Program-made: the position numbers and the translations under genes
Shown: positions 1 to 5,672 of the stretch, piece by piece
Layout of the letters: each line of letters begins with the position of its first letter
How positions within the stretch are numbered: position 1 is the first letter of the stretch
Notes under the pieces: generated by a model
The model's input: the letters and a program-made list of their open reading frames with translations, nothing else
Databases searched by the model: none
What the model was told of the DNA's origin: nothing
Source of the DNA: Methanosarcinales archaeon
GTDB lineage: Archaea; Halobacteriota; Methanosarcinia; Methanosarcinales; Methanocomedenaceae
Direction: 5' to 3'
DNA: 9,097 bases
Assembly (NCBI GenBank): GCA_030666885.1
Contig: DAOUWY010000058.1
Location: 1-9,097 of the forward strand

Positions 1-1
1 A

Positions 2-226
2 AGACAACCCGAAGTCAGTACTGCAATGCGTGAACTCGAAAATCACGATTGGGTGGTTATTAAGGAAGTGAAAAAACCTGGAAAAGGCAGACCATTTAAG
101 ACATATCAATTAGATAAGAATATAAATACCATTATTGATCACCTGGGGAAACAAAAAGTGATGGAGTCCAGGACTATAATGGAAAATATACAGAAACTGA
201 AACTAATGAATATGTCCAGAAAATGA
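2..226 (+). CDS. Winged-helix transcriptional regulator, C-terminal part (5' end outside window)
   Basis: The reading frame is open from base 2 without a start and ends in TGA at 224-226, so this is the C-terminal 74 residues of a longer protein. Internal ATG codons such as that at 26 fall inside the recognition helix and are not real starts. The visible part begins with RQPEVSTAMRELENHDWV, a helix-turn-helix recognition helix. A basic glycine-rich wing follows (KKPGKGRPFKTYQL), then a helical tail of about 35 residues. This matches a family of small ArsR/MarR-like winged-helix DNA-binding proteins common in methanogens, as I remember it. It probably binds DNA as a dimer. Its target is not evident: it converges on ribB and is not in an operon with anything visible downstream. 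Confidence 0.75.
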   Translation, partial: RQPEVSTAMRELENHDWVVIKEVKKPGKGRPFKTYQLDKNINTIIDHLGKQKVMESRTIMENIQKLKLMNMSRK

Positions 227-242
227 TTTCATCATATCAAAG

Positions 243-269
243 GGAAGGTGAAATATGACAATGGGGTAA
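243..269 (+). other. Strong ribosome binding site followed by a four-codon ORF
   Basis: GGAAGGTGA at 243-251 is a good archaeal Shine-Dalgarno sequence. It is followed at 255 by ATG ACA ATG GGG TAA, a four-codon frame. It may be the start of a decayed gene, a minimal leader ORF or chance. No homologous downstream coding continues before ribB ends on the opposite strand at 314. Confidence 0.3.
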
Positions 270-293
270 GGAAATATAATAATATATCATTAG

Positions 294-312
294 CCAAGGC
301 TATAATCCCTGG
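294..312 (-). terminator. Possible hairpin terminator of the rib operon
   Basis: Read on the minus strand, CCAGGG and CCTTGG (six pairs, one G-U) flank a 7-nt loop directly after the ribB stop codon. An A/T-rich tail follows, but it is not a clean T-run. It lies between the convergent regulator and ribB, so it may also serve the plus strand. Support is modest. Confidence 0.35.
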
Positions 313-313
313 T

Positions 314-1027
314 TCAGTTATTGTTATTGAATTCTTTTATCACATCTTTTCCTTCTATGAATATAAGCCCATGTTCATCAGCATACTTCATAGCATCCTC
401 TTTTGACAGTGCCAGACCGTTTGTTCCATCAAGCATTTCACATATGGCCATGGCAGGTATGATGTCAGCAAATTCTGCAAGTACCACTGATAATTCAGTC
501 TGCCCGGCACGCTGTTTGACCAGACCATCTGCTGCCTTCAACAATGATACATGGCCCGGCGACCTGAATTCGGATGACAGGTCAACGTCCATACCATTCA
601 TGGCCTTACTGACGAATTCCCCAATCCGGCTTATGGTCATTGAGCGGTCCTTATCAGTGATGCCGGTAAAAGTGTTCCTGTGGTTCACCCATAATGAAAA
701 GGAAGATTTGGAATCATAGGGTATATCCCCATCTTTTTCTACCATTTTTCTAAGTATCTTTCCATCCCCGTTCAGGTCTGAATGACGTAAAATATCTGCA
801 TAAAATGGAAGTCCGAGTTTACCGGCAGCCAAAGGGTGTATGGCCACACAGATCAAACCTCCGCCATCCTTTCGCATATTGTAGATATGAGCGGGTGTAA
901 CCATGTGGGCGGGTATGACGAAATCAGTCTCACCCTCACGGTCATCTGAGTCAAAGAGTAATATCATCTCCCCATTCTTTAGTGCCTCTGCCGCTTGTTG
1001 TACTAGATTATTCTCAGAATTGTTCAT
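314..1027 (-). CDS. ribB: 3,4-dihydroxy-2-butanone 4-phosphate synthase
   Basis: RibB converts D-ribulose 5-phosphate to L-3,4-dihydroxy-2-butanone 4-phosphate plus formate, supplying the four-carbon unit of riboflavin. It is a cytosolic Mg2+-dependent enzyme, normally a homodimer. The 237-residue protein is a stand-alone RibB of normal archaeal length, without the GTP cyclohydrolase II fusion of many bacteria. Visible family motifs are the acidic loop DDREGE at residues 28-33, MRKDGGGLICVA around 51-62, HRNTFTGITDKDRS at 116-129, RSPGHV at 155-160 (with the conserved His159) and GQTELSV at 175-181 (with Glu178). The start at 1027 is supported by GAAGTGAT placed 5 nt upstream. The gene begins 16 bases after the ribK stop, so the two are surely cotranscribed. 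The tail ends in four asparagines. Confidence 0.96.
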   Translation of the reverse strand: MNNSENNLVQQAAEALKNGEMILLFDSDDREGETDFVIPAHMVTPAHIYNMRKDGGGLICVAIHPLAAGKLGLPFYADILRHSDLNGDGKILRKMVEKDGDIPYDSKSSFSLWVNHRNTFTGITDKDRSMTISRIGEFVSKAMNGMDVDLSSEFRSPGHVSLLKAADGLVKQRAGQTELSVVLAEFADIIPAMAICEMLDGTNGLALSKEDAMKYADEHGLIFIEGKDVIKEFNNNN

Positions 1028-1043
1028 TATGTATCACTTCAAC

Positions 1044-1712
1044 TTATTCTACTACTACTGTAATTTTGCTGCCATCCTTCAATCCAAGTTGATCTCTCAG
1101 GTTCTTTGCTGAAATTATCTCAATAATATCGTCAGGGTAATGTGTCCTGTCCGGTATCATTATGGCCCCCTTGGTACCGTTGCCCAGGGATACAAGGTAA
1201 CAACGCCCCCCTCCGAAGGTGCGGTTTTCGCTGTTGAATCCCTTTATAGTTATCTCGTCTTTTATGTTCAGCAGGGTCCGGCATCCTATGCTTTCTTGTT
1301 CCAGTTTTATATTCAGGGTACCGGGATAAGGTTCGAATCCAAGCTTGTTGACGAACTGGTCATGATATCCTTTTATGGCAGTGTAATACTGCCCCTCGCC
1401 CAGACCTGTGATAACATGACCTGTCAGTTCGATCGGTGTTGAACCGGGTGTGAATATCTCGCGGTATTCCAGGTACTCTTCTTTAAGCACCTGCCGACCG
1501 GCACTGGTTATCTTGATGTGCTGGCCAGCAGGCCTGACTTTGCGGCTAATGTATCCTGCATGTTCAAGGGACTGCAGCCGCCGGGATGCAGTCTGGGTAC
1601 TGGAAAAAATATGGTTTGCAAATTCAGATGATGATATCCTGGTAATCCCATCAAGTCCGCCTATTAGTGCCAGTTTTTTAAGTGCTGATAAGTTTTCCAT
1701 TGTACTCGCCAT
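1044..1712 (-). CDS. ribK: CTP-dependent riboflavin kinase with N-terminal winged-helix domain
   Basis: Archaeal RibK phosphorylates riboflavin to FMN using CTP rather than ATP. Counting from the chosen start (222 aa), residues about 5-85 form a winged-helix domain (helix SSSTQTASRRLQSLEHAGYI, wing and KITSAGRQVL). Residues about 94-222 are the kinase barrel with GHVITGLGEGQYYTA (nucleotide loop), FEPYPGTLNIKL (126-137), FGGGRCYLVSL (166-176) and IMIPDRTHYP (184-193). The kinase part equals the minimal Methanocaldococcus enzyme in length; the HTH fusion is common in Euryarchaeota and suggests an FMN- or riboflavin-sensing autoregulator, an inference. An in-frame ATG at 1772 would add 20 residues but lies upstream of a TATA-like box, so I start at 1712; ATG at 1700 is possible. 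It is the first gene of the ribK-ribB operon. Confidence 0.93.
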   Translation of the reverse strand: MASTMENLSALKKLALIGGLDGITRISSSEFANHIFSSTQTASRRLQSLEHAGYISRKVRPAGQHIKITSAGRQVLKEEYLEYREIFTPGSTPIELTGHVITGLGEGQYYTAIKGYHDQFVNKLGFEPYPGTLNIKLEQESIGCRTLLNIKDEITIKGFNSENRTFGGGRCYLVSLGNGTKGAIMIPDRTHYPDDIIEIISAKNLRDQLGLKDGSKITVVVE

Positions 1713-1742
1713 TTTTGAGATGCATATCAAATATGGTGTGCA

Positions 1743-1753
1743 CGAACATAAAG
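1743..1753 (-). promoter_or_regulatory. Putative TATA box of the ribK-ribB operon
   Basis: On the minus strand the sequence reads AACCTTTATGTTCG, a TATA-like element centred near 1748 with a purine/A-rich BRE-like stretch before it. A transcript starting about 26 bases downstream would begin near 1722, only about 10 nt before the ATG at 1712. This favours the shorter ribK start. Confidence 0.4.
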
Positions 1754-1831
1754 GTTGTGGAATTGTTTTCAAGACTTATTAATTATTCTGATCAAGTATG
1801 ACGAATGGATTATGACAAAGAAGATCAACCA

Positions 1832-1884
1832 GGGAGAACACAGAGCGTTATTATTTCCTCAGTGTTCTCTGTGCACTCTGTGGT
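1832..1884. repeat. ACAGAG-type intergenic repeat with inverted arms
   Basis: GAGAACACAGAG (1834-1845) and CTCAGTGTTCTC (1858-1869) form inverted arms matching at 11 of 12 positions around a 12-nt loop. The motif TCTCTGTG then continues as CACTCTGTGG to 1882. Short (A)CACAGAG(A) repeats of this kind are scattered through intergenic regions of many bacteria and archaea, as I recall. No gene or promoter function is evident. The element sits in the gap of 284 bases between ribK and the 70-aa gene. Confidence 0.55.
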
Positions 1885-1906
1885 TATAAACCGTTCCAGG
1901 AAATAA
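1851..1906. repeat. 9-bp inverted repeat enclosing part of the ACAGAG element
   Basis: TTATTTCCT (1851-1859) and AGGAAATAA (1898-1906) are exact reverse complements 38 bases apart. GGTT-ATA-AACC (1882-1892) lies inside. Together with the inner ACAGAG arms this makes the whole segment able to form alternative folds. Function unknown. Confidence 0.4.
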
Positions 1907-1932
1907 AATAAAGTCTCCAATGTCGTGTCAAC

Positions 1933-1964
1933 ATCCAAGTGTTGGATTATGGGGGGCATAAATC
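1933..1964. repeat. Two adjacent small hairpins
   Basis: ATCCAA-GTG-TTGGAT (1933-1947) is a perfect 6-bp hairpin. It overlaps a second one, GATTATG-GGGGG-CATAAATC (1945-1963, one bulged base). A competing pairing CAACA/TGTTG (1929-1944) overlaps the first. Read on the minus strand these follow the 70-aa gene and a T-rich stretch (1966-1992), so they may lie in its 3' region. No function can be assigned. Confidence 0.35.
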
Positions 1965-1996
1965 ATATTGAAAAATTCCAAAATCAAACATTTGTC

Positions 1997-2209
1997 TCAG
2001 GTATGTCTATCGTAAATATCCTTATTTTCATCAATCCACATAGGTTTCTCATCTGTAACGTACAGTTCTACAGCTGACGCTTTCTTGTATACTACATGCA
2101 GATTATTCATTTCCTCAATGAGTTCGTTTATGATGTTGGCATCCTTAATTGAACCACGCATCACGATTGCAAATGTTCCATGCAATTCAAAACCATCATT
2201 TTTTGTCAT
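1997..2209 (-). CDS. Small conserved-looking hypothetical protein (70 aa)
   Basis: I do not recognise this 70-residue protein. It reads as a compact soluble domain: a strand (FELHGTFAIVMRG), a helix (KDANIINELIEEMNN), two more strands (HVVYKKAS, AVELYVTD) and a charged acidic tail. There is no signal peptide, membrane segment or cysteine motif. A longer in-frame start at 2296 would overlap the upstream gene. The ATG at 2209 has AAGGTGAT 6 nt upstream and is therefore the real start. It begins 19 bases after the stop of the DUF5655-like gene, so the two are translated from one mRNA and probably act in the same process. Confidence 0.75.
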   Translation of the reverse strand: MTKNDGFELHGTFAIVMRGSIKDANIINELIEEMNNLHVVYKKASAVELYVTDEKPMWIDENKDIYDRHT

Positions 2210-2228
2210 ATTATCACCTTCTCGAAAT

Positions 2229-2945
2229 TCATTTATCATTCCCACGCACTTGTCTTTCATAGTCCTCATAATATCCAATACTTTTTCTATATTCATACGA
2301 CTGATTAACTAAATTCATCACGTCCTCGATGTCTGATGACATCAGCTCCACACGGTAGTTTCCATGGGTCATACTAATGTCGTTGCAAGAGTTTGCTATA
2401 TTTCTTGGATTGGATATATCTGGGCCAGCACGGAGCCACAAGAAAAGATTCCTGCCACTTTTCTTACATACTAACCAGGCCTTGGATCTTCCCTCCTGAT
2501 ATTTGATGGCTACATGCTGTCTGTGAGATTCGATTTTGATTTTTGGATCACCTAGATCTACAATTCTTTGAATAAGTTCATCCAACTTATTTCTTTGAAT
2601 GGGTGTAATTATATCTTCGAATAATAATTCATCCTCTGTGTGTGTACGGATGGGAAGAGTTTTCACGGAGGGAACTTTTTGCTCTATTCTCGATTGCGCC
2701 GGGGTTACGATCGGTTTTTCACCTATTCCCTTGCCTGTGGTGAACTCCATTTCTAACGACTTTAGTACACCGTCATCTATTTCAGGGGTGATGGAATTAA
2801 CTTCTATAATAATACTTGACATCGATTGGAGTTCTGAATACTTGAGTGTCTTCAAATCGACTGTTAGAGCACTCCCTGTGAATGGCTCCACTTCCTGTTT
2901 CTGGATTATTACACCATCATTCCGAAATTTTAATTTGTATGTCAT
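2229..2945 (-). CDS. DUF5655-like domain protein, function unknown
   Basis: A 238-residue soluble protein in three parts. Residues 1-55 are a strand-rich N-terminal domain I do not recognise. Residues 56-110 form a polar linker. Residues about 115-220 resemble DUF5655, a domain also found at the C-terminus of COG3586 predicted nuclease/transport proteins: helix ITPIQRNKLDELIQRIVDLG, KIKIESHRQHVAIKY, LVCKKSGRNLFLWLRAGPDI, then THGNYRVELMSSDIEDVMNLVNQSYEYR. In other proteins such domains accompany restriction-like endonucleases, but no nuclease motif is visible here. A GTG at 2954 in the same frame is part of the ribosome binding site AGGTGA (2951-2956), so the ATG at 2945 is the start. It is the first gene of a two-gene unit with the 70-aa gene. 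Confidence 0.75.
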   Translation of the reverse strand: MTYKLKFRNDGVIIQKQEVEPFTGSALTVDLKTLKYSELQSMSSIIIEVNSITPEIDDGVLKSLEMEFTTGKGIGEKPIVTPAQSRIEQKVPSVKTLPIRTHTEDELLFEDIITPIQRNKLDELIQRIVDLGDPKIKIESHRQHVAIKYQEGRSKAWLVCKKSGRNLFLWLRAGPDISNPRNIANSCNDISMTHGNYRVELMSSDIEDVMNLVNQSYEYRKSIGYYEDYERQVRGNDK

Positions 2946-2973
2946 GCTTGTCACCTGTTATATTCTGTACGGA

Positions 2974-2994
2974 CTGCCTACAGAATCCAGGCAG
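2974..2994. repeat. Stem-loop in the 5' leader of the DUF5655-like gene
   Basis: CTGCCT (2974-2979) and AGGCAG (2989-2994) are perfect 6-bp arms around a 9-nt loop, about 30 bases upstream of the start codon and within the predicted leader. It may affect translation or mRNA stability. Confidence 0.4.
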
Positions 2995-3011
2995 ATCGTA
3001 TCTGTGGGTTT

Positions 3012-3030
3012 CTGTAAGCAGTGCATACAG
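3012..3030. promoter_or_regulatory. Imperfect palindrome around the predicted transcription start
   Basis: CTGTAAGCA and TGCATACAG flank a single central base and pair at 8 of 9 positions. With the TATA box near 3049 on the minus strand, transcription would start near 3023, inside this palindrome. That position suits a repressor operator. Confidence 0.4.
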
Positions 3031-3032
3031 GA

Positions 3033-3050
3033 TTATACCAATTGGTATAA
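3033..3050. promoter_or_regulatory. Perfect 18-bp palindrome overlapping the TATA box (candidate operator)
   Basis: TTATACCAATTGGTATAA is an exact palindrome. On the minus strand it overlaps TTTATACC, the TATA box of the DUF5655-like/70-aa unit, with a leader of about 78 nt. A dimeric repressor bound here would exclude TBP. The region 2946-3145 holds no gene; it contains this site, the neighbouring palindrome and the leader stem-loop. Confidence 0.6.
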
Positions 3051-3145
3051 ATAGTTATCCCTTCTGGAAGATTGTTGTAATAACTCCTTCCAGGATACTG
3101 CATATTATCAATTGTTCCAAAACTAAATTGTTGGGACACTGGTTT

Positions 3146-3769
3146 TCAATCAAATATCCCTGGAATGGAGGCAAGCCCCTCATTAATATCATTGACCAGG
3201 ATATGTGGGATGCCTGCTACCATTTCATCTTCTGTGTACCTGCTGTGCTTTCTCGAACCTTTGCAACCAATGGAAAGGCACAGGCGTTTGGTGTTGAATG
3301 GTGTAACTGTGCATTCCCCGCACACGGAAACCGTACCACTGTTACTGAATACCAAAGGCTGGCCGTTATGGTAGGACATGGCCTGTACCAGCCGCATGGT
3401 CCTGGCAGGACTGAGGAACAGTAATAGTACATCAAAATCGACCTGGTCCTGCTTTACCGGGAATAATTCCACAAAGTTGTATCGTGTATCCAGGCGTGGC
3501 AGTGAACCGGCTGCCTGGGCTGCTGCTGATTTGTTTATGTACCTGCCGGAACTGGAATAATAGTCCGTGGGCTGGGGCGCGTCCCTGCCCAGCACATAGG
3601 CACCTACAGGACAGCCCTGTGATGAGAATGAGATGGTTTCGCCATGGCGGGCCTGCTGGACAAGTTCGCAGAAAAGTCTGTCTGTTTGGCATATAGGGCC
3701 GGTTTGCGTGAATTTGACACCCACCGGATAACCAATATCCATTAATGCTGTGATGTTCTCTCTTGACAT
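3146..3769 (-). CDS. DUF169 family protein (COG2043), function unknown
   Basis: A 207-residue soluble protein of the DUF169 family, frequent in methanogens and anaerobic bacteria, with no established activity. The family signatures are visible: YPVGVKF near the N-terminus (14-20), GCPVGAYVLG (52-61), a VCGECTV pair (149-155), LSIGCKGSRK (165-174) and DEMVAGIP (181-188). Seven cysteines (27, 34, 53, 150, 153, 164, 169) suggest a metal or iron-sulfur site, which is inference. The ATG at 3769 has no Shine-Dalgarno but lies about 25-30 bases after a TATA-like box, which fits a leaderless or nearly leaderless transcript. Intergenic gaps of 104 and 200 bases on its two sides suggest it is transcribed alone. 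Confidence 0.9.
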   Translation of the reverse strand: MSRENITALMDIGYPVGVKFTQTGPICQTDRLFCELVQQARHGETISFSSQGCPVGAYVLGRDAPQPTDYYSSSGRYINKSAAAQAAGSLPRLDTRYNFVELFPVKQDQVDFDVLLLFLSPARTMRLVQAMSYHNGQPLVFSNSGTVSVCGECTVTPFNTKRLCLSIGCKGSRKHSRYTEDEMVAGIPHILVNDINEGLASIPGIFD

Positions 3770-3792
3770 TGGTATTCAATTCGGGTTCATGT

Positions 3793-3802
3793 TGCATATA
3801 AT
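3793..3802 (-). promoter_or_regulatory. TATA box of the DUF169 gene
   Basis: The minus strand reads CATTATATGC, centred near 3798. The usual archaeal spacing puts the transcription start near 3772, practically at the ATG at 3769, in keeping with the absence of a ribosome binding site. Confidence 0.5.
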
Positions 3803-3836
3803 GTGCACTTCAGAGACTTTTCAATATTTTCCAATA

Positions 3837-3862
3837 TAGTTCAAAAAAATAATAAAAAATCC
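3837..3862 (-). terminator. T-rich terminator after the PD-(D/E)XK gene
   Basis: On the minus strand, shortly after the stop at 3874, two T-runs (six and seven T) are separated by ATTA. Archaeal RNA polymerase terminates on such T-rich tracts without needing a hairpin. Confidence 0.5.
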
Positions 3863-3873
3863 CGATTATGAAA

Positions 3874-4356
3874 TTACCCTTCAACCCACTTACGGGTCTC
3901 AATTAAGTAAAGTGACCCGGTACGCTCTATCCCGGGAAATTCCCTTATTTCTTCTACCTTAAACCCACTTCCACCAGCTTCAAACCTGTCTGCCACTACC
4001 GTCCAGGGAATTGCAAAAGCAACCCGTCCCTTACCTGCACCCTGTCGCAGTTCCACTGCTAAGAATCCCTTCCTGCCCGATAGCCTGAGGTATTCGGACA
4101 TCCTGTCCACCTGGTGTGACCCTTGTTTGTCGGTGGTAAAATGCTGGGTAAAATATAATGCTTTTGCTCCCTTGTCGGTGGAGATGCTCTTGCATTCGAT
4201 ACCAAGGTAGTAGTCAGGATGCAGTGAGTCGACTATCACGTCCAGATACTGATGGGTGAACCTGTGCTGCTTGAGCCGGAATGCTATTCCTTTTATCCCG
4301 TTTTCTTTGAAATAGGTATTGAATGATTTTACAAGCTGTCGTTCGAATTCTGTCAT
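3874..4356 (-). CDS. PD-(D/E)XK nuclease-like protein (resolvase/RecU-like)
   Basis: A 160-residue protein with the order of motifs of small PD-(D/E)XK nucleases. There is an N-terminal helix with Glu4 (MTEFERQLV), a basic segment FRLKQHRF, the metal-binding aspartate in YLDVIVDS (Asp39, possibly Asp43) and the catalytic strand LGIECKS (Glu54, Lys56). Archaeal Holliday-junction resolvases and RecU-type proteins share this core, and I recall close relatives in methanogens annotated that way. The substrate is unproven; DNA repair or recombination is the most likely role. The ATG at 4356 is chosen over an in-frame GTG at 4365 because the GTG is part of GGTG, a weak ribosome binding site. It has its own promoter and a T-rich terminator, so it is probably monocistronic. 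Confidence 0.7.
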   Translation of the reverse strand: MTEFERQLVKSFNTYFKENGIKGIAFRLKQHRFTHQYLDVIVDSLHPDYYLGIECKSISTDKGAKALYFTQHFTTDKQGSHQVDRMSEYLRLSGRKGFLAVELRQGAGKGRVAFAIPWTVVADRFEAGGSGFKVEEIREFPGIERTGSLYLIETRKWVEG

Positions 4357-4382
4357 GCATTGCACCGTGTTTTATGTAAAAT

Positions 4383-4392
4383 GGTATATTGT
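4383..4392 (-). promoter_or_regulatory. TATA-like box of the PD-(D/E)XK gene
   Basis: The minus strand reads ACAATATACC centred near 4388, which would start transcription near 4362, a few bases before the ATG at 4356. The tandem repeat at 4414-4445 lies directly upstream. Confidence 0.4.
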
Positions 4393-4413
4393 AAGGGAGT
4401 ATGTTAAAGTCAA

Positions 4414-4445
4414 GTTAATCACAATAATTGTTAATCACAATAACT
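4414..4445. repeat. Two-copy 16-bp tandem repeat upstream of the nuclease promoter
   Basis: GTTAATCACAATAATT (4414-4429) is followed directly by GTTAATCACAATAACT (4430-4445), matching at 15 of 16 positions. A 16-bp period puts the copies about one and a half helical turns apart. Lying just upstream of the TATA-like box, they could be binding sites for an activator or repressor. Confidence 0.55.
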
Positions 4446-4521
4446 TGGTGATAATTAGAATTTGTACCAGTTTTTATTTGCTACTATTATTTGGATACCA
4501 GTGAAGCAGGAAACTACTGAC

Positions 4522-4585
4522 TTAAAGCTATTAAACAGTAGCGGTCAACTACCCCGGACGCTGCTTTGCTCAGTAGGGGATATCC
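4522..4585. mobile_element. Possible remnant of an IS200/IS605-type element end
   Basis: The segment TTAAACAGTAGCGGTCAACT followed by ACCCC and, 20 bases later, GGGG with an inner CTG/CAG pairing resembles the conserved right end of IS200/IS605-family elements. There, GGTCAACTACCCC precedes a C/G hairpin. No transposase or TnpB coding is present nearby, so only an end would remain. It abuts the stop codon of the TIM-barrel gene. The identification rests on recalled similarity; it could instead be a simple terminator hairpin. Confidence 0.4.
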
Positions 4586-5305
4586 TCACTTAATTCCCAT
4601 TTTTTTCAGTGCTGCCAGGCTCTTCTCGATATATTCGCCGTTCCTGTGTTCCAGCACTTTTATACCCCTGCTTTTTTTAAACACTTCATGTAAGCTGGAA
4701 AAATCAATATTCCCGCCTCCGATCCACATATGTTCATCCTTCTCGCCATGATTGTCATGCAAATGGAAATGCGCTATATCGTGTTTTATAAACTCATTGA
4801 GGGTTCCGGTGGTATTGGCATGACCTGTATCCAGCACAAAACCGGTTCCATCAAGATCGATATCCGGCTGCCTGAAAAGAAAGCAATCCCAGTTAGGCAT
4901 ATTCTCAATACATATCTGCACTCCGGTATCACCGGAAATGTCTGCAAACTCACCGATAGAACGTTTAAGAGCCGCCCTTGCCGCAGGGAGATCATATGAA
5001 TAGGAGAAATATCCGGGATGGACTACCAGCATCCCGGCATCTATCCTGGCGCACATATCTACTGTCTGGCGTACCAGTTCCATACTCGCCTGACGGATCG
5101 GCTCCCGGATGCTGGCGATATTCAGGTCAGTGGTGGGAGCATGGACAGAGTATTTGAGGTCATACGAAAGAGGCGTCTGCTCATGACGGAAAATGTCGTG
5201 CATACCTTCTGAGTATATCTCTGCGCACCTGGATATGCTTTCAATTTTTTCCAGTGCCTCGGATAAGGGCAGGTCGTGGAATGCATAGGAGGATATACCG
5301 ATCAT
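4586..5305 (-). CDS. Xylose isomerase/endonuclease IV-like TIM-barrel protein
   Basis: A 239-residue protein of the AP-endonuclease-2 (xylose isomerase-like) TIM-barrel superfamily. Metal-ligand motifs appear in the expected order: YSVHAP (His55), VVHPG (His96), CIENM (Glu134), LDTGHAN (Asp159, His162), HFHLHDN (179-185), HMWIGGGNIDF (192-202) and VLEHRN (Glu219). The superfamily covers endonuclease IV, which nicks abasic DNA, and sugar isomerases and epimerases. The protein is shorter than endonuclease IV (about 280), so a sugar-phosphate-type substrate or repair role is equally open. An upstream ATG at 5374 would add 23 residues, but the TATA box lies inside that stretch, so the start is the ATG at 5305 (MIGISSYAFHDLPL). 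It diverges from the dockerin gene. Confidence 0.85.
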   Translation of the reverse strand: MIGISSYAFHDLPLSEALEKIESISRCAEIYSEGMHDIFRHEQTPLSYDLKYSVHAPTTDLNIASIREPIRQASMELVRQTVDMCARIDAGMLVVHPGYFSYSYDLPAARAALKRSIGEFADISGDTGVQICIENMPNWDCFLFRQPDIDLDGTGFVLDTGHANTTGTLNEFIKHDIAHFHLHDNHGEKDEHMWIGGGNIDFSSLHEVFKKSRGIKVLEHRNGEYIEKSLAALKKMGIK

Positions 5306-5329
5306 AGGTTGAACATCACTATGGAGGTG

Positions 5330-5339
5330 ATTATAATAC
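5330..5339 (-). promoter_or_regulatory. TATA box of the TIM-barrel gene
   Basis: The minus strand reads AGTATTATAATC centred near 5334. Transcription would start near 5308, practically at the ATG at 5305, implying a leaderless mRNA and ruling against the longer frame. Confidence 0.5.
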
Positions 5340-5484
5340 TTTCGTATTTGCCATTTGTAGGTTGCCAGACCCAATATTATTCCTATGGTTAAGAGCAGAC
5401 ATGTTTTTTTTCTGCAGATTCAGTAAAACCACCTTATACTTTTTGAATATTATTAGTTTTCAGCATGCTGTTGAAAGTCATATT

Positions 5485-5514
5485 ACCCATTTGGGTTATA
5501 ATTATCACCCAAAT
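5485..5514. promoter_or_regulatory. Inverted ACCCA/TGGGT half-sites upstream of the dockerin gene promoter
   Basis: ACCCA-TT-TGGGT (5485-5496) is followed by ACCCAAAT (5507-5514). ATTTGGGT (5489-5496) and ACCCAAAT are a perfect 8-bp inverted repeat with a 10-nt spacer. Three half-sites next to the TATA box suggest a regulator-binding site controlling the secreted proteins. Confidence 0.5.
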
Positions 5515-5535
5515 AGTATATTATATTTAATATCT
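5515..5535 (+). promoter_or_regulatory. TATA-rich promoter of the dockerin gene
   Basis: AGTATATTATATTTAATATC carries several overlapping TATA matches. A start about 25 bases downstream leaves a leader of roughly 120 nt before the ATG at 5673. The rest of the 367-base intergenic region (5306-5672) shows a T-run at 5404-5411 and a 10-bp palindrome CAGCATGCTG at 5461-5470, but no gene. Confidence 0.5.
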
Positions 5536-5672
5536 CTGCTTCTATTTACCCAACTTCATCTGGTTGGGAACCTCTTGTTTGTGTGCAATATGGTTTTTCA
5601 ATCGATGCATCACGATAATGAAGTGTTTTGTCTAAGCGAACAACATAAGACGATACATAAAGGTGATTTTAA

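Noticed and set aside
1713..1772. Upstream start for ribK
   Set aside because: The added residues are unlike the family N-terminus and would be encoded over the TATA-like box at 1743-1753.
2210..2296. Longer start for the 70-aa protein
   Set aside because: It would overlap the C-terminal coding end of the DUF5655-like gene, whereas the ATG at 2209 has a well-spaced AAGGTGAT site.
2882..3424. Plus-strand frame of 180 residues
   Set aside because: It runs antisense through the end of the DUF169 gene and across the palindromic promoter region; composition is that of a shadow frame.
3432..3797. Minus-strand frame of 121 residues overlapping DUF169
   Set aside because: It lies in another frame of a well-supported DUF169 gene and shows no recognisable domain.
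4414..4445. CRISPR array
   Set aside because: There are only two copies placed directly head to tail without spacers, and no cas genes are nearby.
4730..4999. Plus-strand 89-residue frame
   Set aside because: It is antisense to conserved metal-ligand motifs of the TIM-barrel gene, so it is a shadow.
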